Assembly: GCA_905221605.1 (NCBI GenBank)
Contig: CAJNDS010002187.1
Coordinates: forward strand, 423,501-487,500
DNA length: 64,000 nucleotides
Reading direction: 5' to 3'
DNA from: Symbiodinium natans
Taxonomy: Eukaryota; Sar; Dinophyceae; Suessiales; Symbiodiniaceae
Below are positions 1 to 10,689 of the stretch, piece by piece. Both the position numbers and the translations under genes were made by a program. The notes beneath the pieces are model-generated. The model searched no databases. It saw only the letters and a list, made by a program, of their open reading frames with translations, and had not been told where the DNA came from. The stretch's first letter is position 1, and every line of letters begins with the position of its first letter.

Positions 1-140
1 TACCTAGCAATTATAGGGGTCGGACGAATTACTAATAATATTCCCTTAGTATCATCTCTGTATAACTACAGTAGACTAACCCCCAAAAACCGTATTCTAA
101 CTATCCAGGCCCCGATATTATGTTGTGCTCAGGTATTCAT
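1..140. repeat. Dispersed repeat, copy 1
   Basis: This non-telomeric stretch resembles 30592-30705. Both share an ATAGG(G/A)GTCGGA start, a TTCCC(T/A) block, an ACCCCCAAAAACC block and a GGCCCC tail in the same order, with many substitutions between. No open frame of note is seen. It is probably an old dispersed element; its ends and class are unknown. Confidence 0.4.
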
Positions 141-162
141 TGACGTCCCTTTCACTTTCCAG

Positions 163-267
163 CGCAGTGGGAGACTCGCCTAGCGACGGGATTCACTGAA
201 CCCGTCCTCACTGCGAAGATCACCTGGCGCGCGACCCAGCATTCAGAGGAGTGGCTTGAACTTTTGG
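163..267 (+). CDS. Exon-like fragment, unknown protein
   Basis: An open, GC-balanced stretch follows a pyrimidine-rich TTTCCAG acceptor and stops where telomere-like repeats resume, near a GTGGTC donor. One frame reads without a stop for over 35 codons and includes AQWETRLATGFTEP and SEEWLELLGG. The style matches other plus-strand exons in this window. No family was recognised. It could be an upstream exon of the kinase gene further right or belong to another gene; nothing decides this. Confidence 0.35.
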
Positions 268-921
268 GTGGTCTAGGGTTTAGAGTTTAGGGTTTAGGGT
301 TTGGGGTGTAGGGTTTAGGGGGTTTCGGGGTTCAGGGTTGTTTTGGGGTTCCATTAGGCTACAAGATTGTGATGGGTTGAGGGTACACATCCAATCCGCC
401 GTTGTATACAACCCAAAACCCCTGAAGCCCGAAAGTTCAGTAGTAATCAAAGCGGTCATACCCCAAGAATAGGAACTACACTTCAGGGTCTCGGTAAGGC
501 TCATGGTTCGCCACCCCCCCCGACCTTGATTGAGGGAATGTACTGCACTGAATCCTGAGCTGTTCAGGGTGTAGGATGCAAGCTTGTTGTTTGTTGACAT
601 CAAAGCCACTGCAGGGTTGGGTTTGAACATAATTCGCAATTTGTATTACCCTTTCTCCCTAGACAATCCGTTAAGAGGCCATAAGCAGCAATTTTTCATA
701 GACCCCCAAGCCTGCGTAATTAGGGCACTTAAAGGGTCTTCTAAGTGGGTTGCAAGTACAGTTCGAATTGGTTAAGAAGTACCATGAATCCCTCCAGCCT
801 TCCCCCCGGACTAGGTCCGTGGCTGAACCTGGCTACCGTTGGGGTGGTGAGCATGGCTGGTAGGACCACGGGTGCGGAGCGCCGGATCAATGCGAGGGCG
901 GCCGTGGCGAGGAGGAAGTCC

Positions 922-1010
922 TCCCTAAACCCTAAACCCTAAACCCTAAACCCTAAACCCTAAACCCTAAACCCTAAACCCTAAACCCTAAACCCTAAAC
1001 CCTAAACCGT
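922..1010. repeat. CCCTAAA array
   Basis: About 12 near-perfect copies of CCCTAAA, the complement of the Arabidopsis-type telomere repeat, interstitial and flanked by degenerate copies up to about 1105. Confidence 0.95.
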
Positions 1011-1695
1011 AAATAAACCCTCAACCCTAAACCCTAAAACCCTAAATAAGCCCTAAATCCTAAACCCCAAACCCCAAACCCCAAGCCCTAAACCCTACTC
1101 CTGTACTGTTCGTTACCTGAGAAGAAGGGTTCTTAAATCAGGAGTCGGACCTCGGGACAGCCTGTACTTTCATCTGACAAGGGTCCTCTCCAGGAATCTT
1201 TTTCAGAGGGTTCACAGGACAGCGTGTGGCGCTTGGCCTGAATAAGGGGGCGTAGAGTTCAGGGTTTAGGGTTTAGGGTTCAGAGTTCAGAGTTCAGGGT
1301 TCCGGGTTTCAGGTTTCAGGCTTGTTTCCATTGCTTGCCACGCCTGCACCGTTGAGGCTCAAACTTCGGGACGCGGGTGCCAAGATTTTACTCTAAACAC
1401 TAATCAGCCCTAAACCCTAGATCCATATCCTAAACCCTACAAACCCTAAACCCTCAACCCTACATCCCTAAACCCTAAAACCCTAAATCCCGAAATCCCT
1501 AAGCCTAAGCCCTTCAGCGGACCAATGGTCCCCCAATCCACGGCCCCCATGTGGCCCCTTTCTTAATGTGTCTCACGGGGTGCCTGTCAAACTTTTTCTC
1601 AACCCCGGGGGGTTTTCGAAGAGCCCAACCCTAGAAACACCTTTACCCTCAACACCCCAAACCCCAAACCCGAAACCCGAAACCCGAAACCCGAA

Positions 1696-1823
1696 ACCCT
1701 AAACCCTAAACCCTAAACCCTAAACCCTAAACCCTAAACCCTAAACCCTAAACCCTAAACCCTAAACCCTAAACCCTAAACCCTAAACCCTAAACCCTAA
1801 ACCCTAAACCCTAAACCCTAAAC
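1696..1823. repeat. CCCTAAA array
   Basis: About 18 perfect CCCTAAA copies, preceded by a short run of CCCGAAA variants. It is interstitial, not a chromosome end. Confidence 0.95.
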
Positions 1824-1947
1824 CTTCATCGATTCTCAACCCCCAAGCCCTGCCTCAGCCCCTAGCAAGTATCCAGGGAGCCCAAACTCCTCAGAAGAAC
1901 CCGTCCGCCCCTTAGGGTTTCGGGTTTAGGGTTTCGGGTTTAGGGTC

Positions 1948-2036
1948 TACTATTTGCTTAAGAACCCCCCCAACTATTAGAATAATGGTCCCTGTATGGC
2001 CCTTACAGGCAAGAGTCGTTTGCGAGTTTTTTTTTT

Positions 2037-2067
<31 letters not shown>

Positions 2068-2092
2068 GGGTTGGTTCTTAAGCAATCAGTAG
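1948..2092. mobile_element. Inverted-repeat element, family 2, copy A
   Basis: The stretch is bounded by a left arm CTACTATTTGCTTAAGAACC and a right arm GGTTCTTAAGCAATCAGTAG, which are near-perfect inverted repeats. Inside are TGGTCCCTGTATGGCCCTTA and a long poly(T) run followed by poly(G). Related copies lie at 4608-4708 and 26787-26882. It is MITE-like and non-coding. No target duplication was recognised. Confidence 0.55.
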
Positions 2093-2462
2093 GTTTAGGG
2101 CTAATATAGGGCATAGGGTTTAGGGTTTAGGGTTTAGGGTTAGGGCACTTAGACTTCTGGGATAGGTTTTGGGCGTAGCTTCGGAAACCCAAGCTGGGCC
2201 GCAGCACTGAAGCCTGCGGGGTTGCGCCAGCGCAGGAGCACGCAGAGGGCCTAGGAGCCCGACACACTAGACCCGAAACCCTAAACCCCAAAACCCAAAT
2301 CCTAAACCCTAAACTCTAAACCCTAAGCCCTAACCCTAAACCCCAATCCCGACCCTAAACCGTAAACCCTAAGCCCTAAACCCAAAAGAGGACTCAGAAT
2401 GGGCTCTTATTCGACGGTCTTTTCAATCCTAGGGTTTCGGGTTTTGGGCTTAGGAATTAGGG

Positions 2463-2817
2463 TTTAAACCCTAAACCCTAAACCCTAAACCCTAAACCCT
2501 AAACCCTAAACCCTAAACCCTAAACCCTAAACCCTAAACCCTAAACCCTAAACCCTAAACCCGAAACCCTAAACCCCAGACCCGAGACCCTAGACCCTAG
2601 ACCCTAGACCCTAGACCCTAGACCCTAGACCCTAGACCCTAGACCCTAGACCCTAGACCCTAGACCCTAGACCCTAGACCCTAGACCCAGACCCTAGACC
2701 CTAAACCCTAAACCCTAAACCCTAAACCCTAAACCCTAAACCCTAAACCCTAAACCCTAAACCCTAAACCCTAAACCCTAAACCCTAAACCCTAAACCCT
2801 ATAAACCCCAAACCCGA
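2463..2817. repeat. CCCTAAA array with a homogenised CCCTAGA block
   Basis: Perfect CCCTAAA copies run from 2463, switch at about 2576 to about 17 copies of the CCCTAGA variant, and return to CCCTAAA at about 2697-2800. The sharp block structure shows local homogenisation rather than random decay. Confidence 0.9.
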
Positions 2818-3554
2818 ACCCTTATATGGCTCTGGGGCCGAAGATCTGGCAGTGCAACCCCCTTCGCTTCTGTGGTCGAAATCGGCCCAGGGTAGTCTTT
2901 ACGCTGCCTCCTGGGTTGTTGTGACAAGCTATAAGATATATGCACGGAGAGACAGGGAGCTTTGGACCTAAACCCCAAAACCCGAGCCTAAGCATCCTCA
3001 CCGCCCATCATCTTGAGCTTTCGACCCTTTTTATGAGGGTTCGGCTTTATGAGGTTGAATTGAGGGTTTGGGCTGCAGGGTTCGGGTTTATGAGGTTGAG
3101 TTCGGAGTCTAGGTTGTGGGGTTGAGGGTTTGGGGTTTTAGGATCATGCGAAACTTCACGTCATAAGCTGCAGACGTCAATGCCAGCTCGTCTTGCTTTC
3201 CTGCAAGGGAACGTCTGATCCTCCGAAGATACTGAACATCCGGTTTGGCAACCTTGTTTGTTCCATATCCTTTTGCTTACCTCTCAAAAGGTCCTTGCTT
3301 TGCTACCCTCCTCTTCTGAGGCTTACTGGGTAGCCAGGTGAGGTCTTCAGCTCTTGGGACATCTAAACGGAAGCAAGGTACGGATTCAGGGTTTAGGGTT
3401 TAGGGTTTAGGGTTTAGGGTTTAGGGTTTAGGGTTTAGGGTTCTGTTGTCAACCCGCAGCCCGCAGCTTCAACGTCCCGGCATGGCCTCTAAGGCTTAGG
3501 CTTGAGGGTTGAGGGTGCCATGTCTCAGCAGCCCGCATTGCTAGCACGGGGTAC

Positions 3555-3830
3555 TCCCTAAACCCTAAACCCTAAAACCTAAACCCTAAACCCTAAACCC
3601 TAAACCCTAAACCCTAAACCCTAAACCCTAAACCCTAAACCCTAAACCCTAAACCCTAAACCCTAAACCCTAAACCCTAAACCCTAAACCCTAAACCCTA
3701 AACCCTAAACCCTAAACCCTAAACCCTAAACCCTAAACCCTAAACCCTAAACCCCAAACCCTAAACCCCTAAACCCCTAAACCCCTAGACCCCTAAACCC
3801 CTAAACCCCTAAACCCTAAACCCTCGTGAG
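3555..3830. repeat. CCCTAAA array grading into CCCCTAAA
   Basis: More than 25 CCCTAAA copies, then a short series of 8-bp CCCCTAAA copies at the right end. A short TTTAGGG array in the opposite orientation lies nearby at 3384-3441. Confidence 0.9.
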
Positions 3831-4124
3831 AATTCTACCCTGCAGTTCCAAGAGTCAAACCCTAAGCTCTGGTTGCAGGTCTTGGATACTTGGTAGCCCA
3901 GTGGCCACTTTTTTGGTTCAAGCTTACCTTAAACCGAACAGGGGGTCTGTACCCTTCGGTTTAGGGTTGAGGGTTCAGGGTTGGGCTACCAAACATATAA
4001 GCCATTTAGGCTGTATGCACTGGGCCCCTACACCAGTCGTTGTGACTGTCCGTGCACTGCCGTCGTACCGTATCAAGAACAGGAAGAGCTGCTGGAGCAC
4101 CGGTGGTTTAGCTTAAGGCCCTAA

Positions 4125-4575
4125 CCCCTAAACCCCTAAACCCCTAAACCCCTAAACCCCTAAACCCCTAAACACCTAAACACCTAAACCCCTAAACCCC
4201 TAAACCCCTAAACCCCTAAACCCCTAAACCCCTAAACCCCTAAACCCCTAAACCCCTAAACCCCTAAACCCCTAAACCCCTAAACCCCTAAACCCCTAAC
4301 CCCTAAGCCCCTAAGCCCCTAAGCCCTAAGCCCTAAGCCCCTAGCCCCTAAACCCCTAAACCCCTAACCCTAAACCCCTAAAAACCCCGAAACCCCGAAA
4401 CCCCCTAAACCCCTAAAAAACCCCTAAACCCCTAAACCCCTAAACCCCTAAACCCCTAAACCCCTAAACCCCTAAACCCCTAAGCCCCTAAACCCCTAAA
4501 CCCCTAAACCCCTAAACCCCTTATCCCCGAAACCCCGAAACCCCGAAACCCCGAAACCCCGAAACCCCGAACCCT
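4125..4575. repeat. CCCCTAAA (8-bp) array
   Basis: About 50 copies of the 8-bp variant CCCCTAAA with CCCCTAAG and CCCCGAAA sub-blocks. The unit differs in length from the 7-bp telomere-like repeat used elsewhere. Confidence 0.9.
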
Positions 4576-4607
4576 AGACTCCCAGCCCCACGGGGCTCAT
4601 TCAGGTG

Positions 4608-4708
4608 ATCATTAGCTACTAGAAAAATGATCGCGATACTGCCCTTGTAAGGAAGAATCGTGTTATTATTGTTTTTTTTTTTTTTTTTGGGGGGGGTTCT
4701 CAGCAGAT
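4608..4708. mobile_element. Inverted-repeat element, family 2, copy B (degenerate)
   Basis: It shares the internal order of copy A: an ATTAGCTACTAG-like left end, an ATGATCGCGATACTGCCCTT block, then poly(T)-poly(G) and GGTTCTCAGCAGATAGTAG at the right end. The arms have diverged. Classed with 1948-2092 by shared architecture. Confidence 0.4.
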
Positions 4709-5404
4709 AGTAGTTAGGGCATTCTACGGCTTCCCTAAACCCGACACCCCAAACCCTTGAACCCTAAACCCTAAACCCTAGCCCGCGACTGGGGTTATAC
4801 AGGGCTAAGAGCCCCCACATTGAAGTTTAACGTTGGTTCCCACGCCGAAAAACTGAACCCTGGTCATCTCAGCTTTCGACGTTGCACGTGATCCCAGCCC
4901 AAAAAAACCTAAAGCGTGAATCCTCAACCTCAACCCCTAAACCTTAACCCACAAACCCTAAGCCTTAACCCCTAAACCTCAAACCCTAAGCCTTAACCCC
5001 TAAACCTTAAACCTCAAACCCTAAACCTTGGACCATAACTCCTCAGCCTTGTCCCTAAACCCTGGGCCCTACGTAGGGTTCAGGGGAGCCCTTGGGATGG
5101 CAATCTGTAGATTTACAAAAGCTCATTCTGCGTGAGAGGAGGATGTATAGGAACATTTGCCAAGGGGGCTCTTTAAGGGCCCACCGGAGCAAGGAGCACA
5201 CCAAACCCCTCTCAAGTTGCAAGCTGGTTAGATGCGGTTGGAATCTTGTGAACTTTCACGAGAAGTTTGAAAACTCCAGCTGAGACTCGACCAAACATCG
5301 ACGTAAGAAACGAAGCCTCAGCTTTTGAAGCAGCACCAGCCAAAAACCCCAATGCCCCATAAAAGCCCTTCAGGAATGTGCAGTTTGTGTGTAGCAAACC
5401 CTGC

Positions 5405-5550
5405 ACCCTAAACCCTAGACCCTAAACCGTAAACCCTAAACCCTAAACCCAAAACTCTAAACCCTAAACCCTAAACCCTAAACCCTAAACCATAAACCCT
5501 AAACCCTAAACCCTAAACCTTGAAACCCTAAACCCTAAACCCTAACTCTT
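5405..5550. repeat. CCCTAAA array, degenerate
   Basis: About 20 CCCTAAA copies with point variants, ending at unique sequence near 5550. Confidence 0.85.
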
Positions 5551-5807
5551 CACTGCCCACGAGTAAGACCGTGTCCTGTGGCTCTTCCTTTCGTGTGTCA
5601 CTCGCCAGGGCGCGTTTTTCGTGCAACACGCGGTGGGCTCCATTTAGCCCGGGCGCGGAATTCATGTAAACGCTCTAACCCTATAGCCCTAAACCCTCCA
5701 TCTTGCTCTGAGACTTTACAACCCTGACAGGTGCGGCTCTTCTTGTTTGTTCCCGAAGGTCTCGCTTTTTGGGTTTACGGGAGTTGAAGATTTCGTTAGT
5801 TTCTCAG

Positions 5808-5839
5808 CTGAAGGCAGCTCCAGAGGCGACATTTTCCAA
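5808..5839 (+). CDS. Possible exon of the CDPK-like gene (kinase lobe, weak)
   Basis: After a strong TTTCTCAG acceptor one frame reads LKAAPEATFS and ends at a GTGTTG donor. The pattern fits the segment before the conserved Trp near the end of CDPK kinase domains. The next exon could not be joined, so this is only suggestive. A second open frame here (SAEGSSRGDIFQVLNVRF) is an alternative reading. Confidence 0.2.
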
Positions 5840-7146
5840 GTGTTGAATGTGCGCTTCAAGGTTTAGGGCTTCGGGTTCCGGATTTAGGGGTTCCAGGCTT
5901 CAAGATTCTTAGGCTCAGTTCTTGTGTTTGTTTTGCCTGTTTTTTTTTTTTCTCCGCTGAGCCCTTCAGAAACCGGGTGGTTTGGGGGGGGATCTAGATT
6001 GTAGATCTCCCTGCCACAATCTACTTGGTAGCACAAGGTGCTCTAGTGTGTGCACTCTAGGACTTCAACCCTGAAGCCCTCAACCCTGAAGCCTCCCGTT
6101 GGGTAGGGGAAGTTCTTGCTCTTGGATCAGCTCATGACTCTCTTTAGCTAGGCCCCGACTCGGCCACCTTGTGCCCCCCCAAGTCGGAGCTCCACTTGAT
6201 TGCAGAAGACAAAGCTAAGAAGTGGGTTTTGACAGCCTCAGGTACCTTGAGGCACACCTACCTTTAGAAGTGGGGGTATTGCCTTGCGCTTGGAACCGGT
6301 ATGCTCTGTGGGCAACCCTTCGCCTCACCCCTCTGAACTTCCGGCGCCGCGCTCGGGCGCTGGGGCCCTCCGTACGCTGCCCGGCTGCTGCCGCGCTGGA
6401 GAGCACGGCACCCAGATGCCCCCCGATGCCGCCGTGCGCGCGCGGCGCGCGGGCGAGGAGAAAAAAAGCGCGTGAGCTTGCAGGGCCTTAGGATCCTAAT
6501 CATAAACCCTAGGGCGTAAACCCTAGCCCGGAGATTCCTAATCAATATCAAGCCATACTTTAATAGCTTGAAACCCCATTGCACCACAGCCCCCTGCTGG
6601 AGCTAGGATTCTTCGGCAACCCAACAGAGGCTTGGGCTCTCATTGCAAACCCCAAACCTCACAGAAACACAAGAAATCGCCCTAAACCCTCAGCCTTAAA
6701 CCCTAAACCCTAAACCCTAGACCCTAAACCCTAAACCCTAAACCCTAAACCCTAAACCCTAAACCCTAAACCCTAAACCCTAAACACTAAACCCTAAACC
6801 CCAAACCCCAAACTTAAAACCCCAAACCATAAACCCCTAAACCCTAACCCTAAACCCTCCTTGTTCAAGCCTTTTGAAGTCCCAAGCAGGCCTGTTAAAC
6901 CCTTGAGCCCGGCAGGCCCTGCTCCCAAACCCGAAAGTCCACAAGTAGGGTTTAGGGTTTAGGGTTCAGGGTTCAGGGTTTTAGGGTTTAGGGTTTAGGG
7001 TCTGGGTTATCATCAGGATGCTTGGGTTTAGTTTTCGGGTCTTGGTTTTGGGTTTATAGGACTGGGTAGGGCCCTAAGCCTATGCCAGCTGCTCATCCCA
7101 AAGGCCTGAATCCGAGAGAACCCCTAGCCTTCGTGGGGACCTCGAG
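5840..7146. other. Non-coding or unresolved stretch
   Basis: Unique GC-rich sequence at 6290-6480 is open in several frames on both strands but shows no exon-like ends or recognisable protein. Telomere-like CCCTAAA repeats fill 6686-6857 and TTTAGGG copies 6945-7005. At least one CDPK exon (the conserved Trp region) should lie here if the gene is complete, but I could not identify it. Confidence 0.4.
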
Positions 7147-7179
7147 GTGGCGTTCATTCAACGCCTCCTAGTCAAGGAG
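7147..7179 (+). CDS. CDPK-like exon: kinase C-lobe, before the conserved Arg
   Basis: Reads VAFIQRLLVKE between a CTCGAG acceptor and a GC donor (GCGGGG), phase 0. In kinases this helix precedes the (K)RP motif of subdomain XI, and the next exon begins with exactly that (VSKRP), so the two join as in the family. Confidence 0.6.
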
Positions 7180-7831
7180 GCGGGGGGGTTCAGGGTTTAG
7201 GGTTTAGGGTTCAGGGTTTAGGGTTTAGGGTTTAGGGTTTAGGGGTGGAGGGCAGTTGCGAGTTTTCGAGTTTCATGTGCTCTCAGTGTGAGTTCTTAGG
7301 CTCTGAGCAAGTGATGACTGGCATCTGCTGGGGGAGAGGCAGCTTAGAGAGCAGGTGCTGCGGGGGTTTCAGCCCGTGGGTTGCAAGGGACCGGGAGGGG
7401 AGGGAGGGGGTCCCGGCCCAACAAAATTAGGGTTTAGGGTTTAGGGTTTAGGGTTTAGTGTTTAGTTTTTAGGGTTAGTTTTTAGGGTTTGTTTTTTAGG
7501 GTTTGTTGTTTAGTTTTTGTTTTTTTAAGGGTTTGTTTTTTAGGGTTTAGGGTTGTGTACCCAGGCAGCCCCGTTGCCCGAATCGATGCATCATCTGACC
7601 TCACGAGTTTCGTTGTTTTTTCACGTGCCGTTCCAGGTCTCTCGCATGTCTTGGAACTTGGAAGGTTGATCACCGGTTTAAGAACAGGTTCGGGTCTTCG
7701 TGTCAGGACATCCTACGTAAACCCCTAAACCCTAAACCCTAAACCCTGAACCCTAAACCCTAAACCCTAAACCCTAAACCCTAGAGGCCCCCGAGGCCGC
7801 CAAGCCCCCCAGATTATGGGAATCGGAGCAG
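7180..7831. other. Intron of the CDPK-like gene, repeat-filled
   Basis: Contains TTTAGGG arrays (7190-7245, 7430-7480), a TTTTTAGGG-like degenerate stretch (7480-7555), about 170 bp of unique sequence and a CCCTAAA run ending at 7783. A GC donor lies at the left and an AG acceptor (GGAGCAG) at the right. Confidence 0.5.
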
Positions 7832-7865
7832 GTGTCGAAGCGCCCTCTGTGCCGTGAGGCGCTGG
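7832..7865 (+). CDS. CDPK-like exon: kinase subdomain XI
   Basis: Reads VSKRPLCREAL and then one extra base. The KRPxxxEAL pattern is the invariant-Arg region that ends kinase domains. The intron starts GCCCGG; the spare G joins GT of the next exon to give Gly followed by DAWF, so the phase agrees. The frame is also open upstream to 7784, so a longer exon is possible. Confidence 0.65.
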
Positions 7866-8256
7866 GCCCGGGCCTCAGGATGGAGGTGAATGTCGGTGTG
7901 TGGGGGGTTAGAGGGGTTTAGGGTTTAGGGGTTTGGGGTTTAGGGTTTAGGGTTTAGGGTTTAGGGTTTGGGGTTGTTAGCGGATCCAGGGTCGCTTCAT
8001 ATTTGTGCCGGCCCCAACCTCAACCCCAAGTCTACCCTTCATCCCCCCCGCATGCCTCTTCCCAAACCTCCTCGAACTGCAAACCCCAAACCCCAACCCC
8101 AAACCCCAACCTAAACCCCAAACCCTAAACCCCAAACCCTAAACCCTAAACTCCAAACCCTAAACCCCTAAACCCCAAACCCTAAACCCTAAACCCTAAA
8201 CTCCAAACCCCAAACCCCAAACCCTAAACCCCAGGAACCCTGCCTTATCTCCTAAG

Positions 8257-8318
8257 GTGACGCCTGGTTCTCTGGTGTGGAGAAGCAAAGGTCGCTCAGC
8301 GGCCGTCAGGCTCGGAAG
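8257..8318 (+). CDS. CDPK-like exon: end of kinase domain (DAWFSG)
   Basis: Follows a CCTAAG acceptor, reads DAWFSGVEKQRSLSGRQARK, and ends in phase 0 at a GTGCGC donor. DAWF takes the place of the His-Pro-Trp motif that closes kinase domains; the basic tail leads into the CDPK junction. In most kinases the first residues are His-Pro, so Asp-Ala is a variant. Confidence 0.65.
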
Positions 8319-8663
8319 GTGCGCGGCCCCCTTTGAAGCTTCTACTAGTAGTGTGGTTTGCATCGTTTAGGGTTTAGGGTTTAGGGCTTAGGGCTTAGGC
8401 TTTAGGGTTTAGGGTTTAGGGTTTCCTATTCCCTAAGCCCCAAAACCCTAGACCCTAAACCCGTAAACCCGTAAACCCCGAAACCCCTAAACCCCCAAAG
8501 CCTTAAATCCTAACCCCTAAACCCCCAACGCCCGAAATCCTCCACCCTCAGAGAATGGGATCCCGGCAGTGGTGCTTGGTTGAATTCTTGTGCGCGTCTC
8601 CAAACTGGCCATGAGCTTCCGACGTGCTTGAGGAGGGGCTGTAGCGGGCTACGGGCTGCTAAG

Positions 8664-8785
8664 GTTTAGGGTTTAGGGTTTAGGGTTTAGGGTTTAGGGT
8701 TTAGGGTTTAGGGTTTAGGGTTTAGGGTTTAGGGTTTAGGGTTTAGGGTTTAGGGTGTAGGGTTTAGGGTTTAGGGTTTAGGGGG
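8664..8785. repeat. TTTAGGG array (opposite orientation)
   Basis: About 17 TTTAGGG copies on the plus strand inside a CDPK intron. Arrays of the opposite orientation lie in neighbouring introns. Confidence 0.9.
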
Positions 8786-8934
8786 TTTTAGATGTCTAGG
8801 ATACTTGGAGTTTTCAGTCAGTCCTTCGCCCCCAAAACATCCACACTGCGAACCCGTAACCTTCCTTGCAGAGTGAATTCTGAGCCCCAGTTCTGACGTA
8901 CCTCAGAGGGTTTTATCGTATGCCGCTGAGACTT

Positions 8935-9048
8935 ACATACACGAATACATATATATATATATGTATACAGAAACATACATGTGTATATATAATTTGCCTA
9001 GAGGCTCCCAAAGATATCTTTATTCAGAAAGGTCATATATACATAAAT

Positions 9049-9109
<61 letters not shown>

Positions 9110-9155
9110 GAGAGAGAAGAGGGAAGCGCTAAGAGTTTGTGTGTGTGTGTGTGTC
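8935..9155. repeat. Microsatellites (TA)n, (GA)n and (GT)n
   Basis: A TATA-rich stretch (about 8949-8990), a long (AG)n tract at about 9050-9105 and a short (GT)n run just before the 9167 exon. The GT run and following CTTCCAG may act as part of the acceptor. Confidence 0.9.
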
Positions 9156-9166
9156 CGCTTCCAGAG

Positions 9167-9214
9167 GCCAGGAAAAGCATCGCCAACTTCGCGCAGATGA
9201 GCTTCTTCTCCAAG
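9167..9214 (+). CDS. CDPK-like exon: autoinhibitory junction, part 1
   Basis: Reads ARKSIANFAQMSFFSK after a TTCCAGAG acceptor and ends at a GC donor (GCGGAG). The F-A-x-M spacing and following Lys match the pseudosubstrate/autoinhibitory helix of CDPKs. It joins in phase 0 to the next exon, which starts AAL as in the family (KxAAL). Confidence 0.7.
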
Positions 9215-9354
9215 GCGGAGATTGGATTTGGGGGCTCGTGGGGTTCAGGGTTTGGGGTTTAGGGTTTGGATTCCTAGGTAGCCCTGTTTATGTAGGAACG
9301 ACTCGGTCTCCCAGCGCTTCCCTTAAAAGCCACCTTCCTAGCCTCTTCGAAACA

Positions 9355-9735
9355 CAGTCAAGCTCACCCCAACCCTTTCAAAAGAGGTCAACCCAACCCA
9401 GCCCCCATAGCATGGTCAAACCCGCCCAAGCCCCCCCAAACCCACCCGAAAGCTCCCTCAGCGCCTTCAACGCAACGATCCTGCCTGGTGTTTGCGTTGC
9501 AACGATCCTGCCTGACAACGATTTTGTTTCTTACGTTCATTTTGTCTTTCCTGCCTGGATGTTCTTGCGTAACAAATCCTGCCTGGCTGTTCTTGCGTTC
9601 ATGTCAACGATTCCTGCCTGAATGTTCTTGCGTGATTTTGTCTTACTTTCGTTGCAACGATCCTGGAGGTTCTCGTTGCAACGATTCTGACAGGAGTTCT
9701 TGCGTTCATTTTGTCGAATCTCGTTGCCACGGTCC
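9355..9735. repeat. Degenerate tandem repeat around CAACGATCCTGCCTG
   Basis: Imperfect copies of a unit near 40 bp carrying GTTGCAACGATCCTGCCTG, ATGTTCTTGCGTTCATTTTG and similar words repeat six or more times at about 9470-9730. Apparent open frames across it arise from the repeat. Confidence 0.65.
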
Positions 9736-9925
9736 TTGTCTCGTTTGCATCTCTAAAATGTGGTTTTTTTTTGTGGTCCTGGTTGTAAGGCGGCCCCTAA
9801 ATTTAGGGCACCAAGAAAGGGACCATAATTTAGAGAACTCACCATGTAGATTTGGGGCGATTGTGGGGAAGCATTCTCCTTTCTCCGAGCGCTCCATTCC
9901 CCGAGCGCAACCCTCCGGCACGGAG

Positions 9926-9973
9926 GCTGCGCTGAATTGCGTCGCTGCGCAGCTGGACACGCACAAGATTGAG
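9926..9973 (+). CDS. CDPK-like exon: autoinhibitory junction, part 2
   Basis: Reads AALNCVAAQLDTHKIE, phase 0 at both ends, after a CACGGAG acceptor and before a GC donor (GCAGGC). CDPKs continue the junction as (K)AALxxIAxxLxxxEI before EF-hand 1, and the next exon opens with NLAEAF, as expected. Confidence 0.7.
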
Positions 9974-10387
9974 GCAGGCACTGAAAAAAAACTAGGTAGG
10001 TTTAGGGTTTAGGGTTTAGAGTTTGCGGAGGCCCCTTGATATTCGCATTTGCCTTATGGGGTGCATGTTTTCTTAAACATTTTCCTCGGGTTACGATGGC
10101 CAACCTTCAGAAGCACCTTTAAAGTACGGGGCCCCAAAGTGTGGAGCTTCATGTCCGGCCCTGCTAAAACCACGACATACGTACTTAATACATACATGTG
10201 TATGCATATAGTGTATGCATATATATATATATATATTGTACCCCCCCCCCCCCCCCCCCAGTGACCTACCCTTTTTCGCCTTGTCTCAAGTCACCCAGCT
10301 GCACTGCAAGCAAACTCGGTGTGCAATATAGCGTACTTCCTAGGGCATAGACTAAAATACAACTAAAATGGCATACACGGGACAATT

Positions 10388-10665
10388 GAAAAACCAAAAA
10401 AAACCAAAAAAACCAAAAAAACCAAAAAAACCAAAAAAACCAAAAAAACCAAAAAAACCAAAACCAAAAAAACCAAAAAAACCAAAACCAAAAAATCCAA
10501 AAAAAACAATTTCCCGGAGCTCTCAGGAATCCCTATGAGGCTTCTCCAAGAGTCCCGGAAAATTGGTATTTTTGTTTTTTTTGTTTTTTTTGGTTTTGGT
10601 TTTTTGGTTTTTTGGTTTTGGTATTTTTGGTTTTTTTTGGTTTTGGTATTTTGGCTTTTTGGTTC
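10388..10665. repeat. Facing ACCAAAAAA and GGTTTTTTT arrays (imperfect inverted repeat)
   Basis: The left part repeats CCAAAAAAA with small length changes; the right part is the complementary GGTTTTTT(T) type, separated by about 60 bp that also contain GGAATCCC/GAGTCCC words. The transcript could fold back. Open frames here are low-complexity artefacts. Confidence 0.75.
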
Positions 10666-10689
10666 GCCTTTACGGTCACGAGGCAACAA

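Larger units (their letters stand above)
268..5807. other. Telomere-like repeat-rich DNA with unresolved exon candidates
   Basis: Mostly degenerate TTTAGGG/CCCTAAA arrays in both orientations, mixed with unique stretches of 100-400 bp. Possible small exons, too short to trust, lie near 802-925, 1206-1245, 2854-2891 (between a GGCAG acceptor and a GTAGTC donor) and 3351-3377 (between TCTTCAG and GTACGG). No convincing gene could be assembled. The 5090-5400 stretch is unique sequence without a recognisable product. Confidence 0.5.

Noticed and set aside
922-1010. True chromosome end
   Set aside because: Arrays face both ways and unique DNA lies on both sides; no array reaches a window end as a pure tract.
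4000-4030. Dinoflagellate spliced-leader sequence
   Set aside because: AAGCCATTTAGGCTG is only a superficial match to the CCATTTTGGCTCAAG core; no full match was seen in the window.
8935-8990. TATA-box promoter
   Set aside because: It is a (TA)n microsatellite inside an inferred intron; dinoflagellate promoters generally lack TATA boxes.
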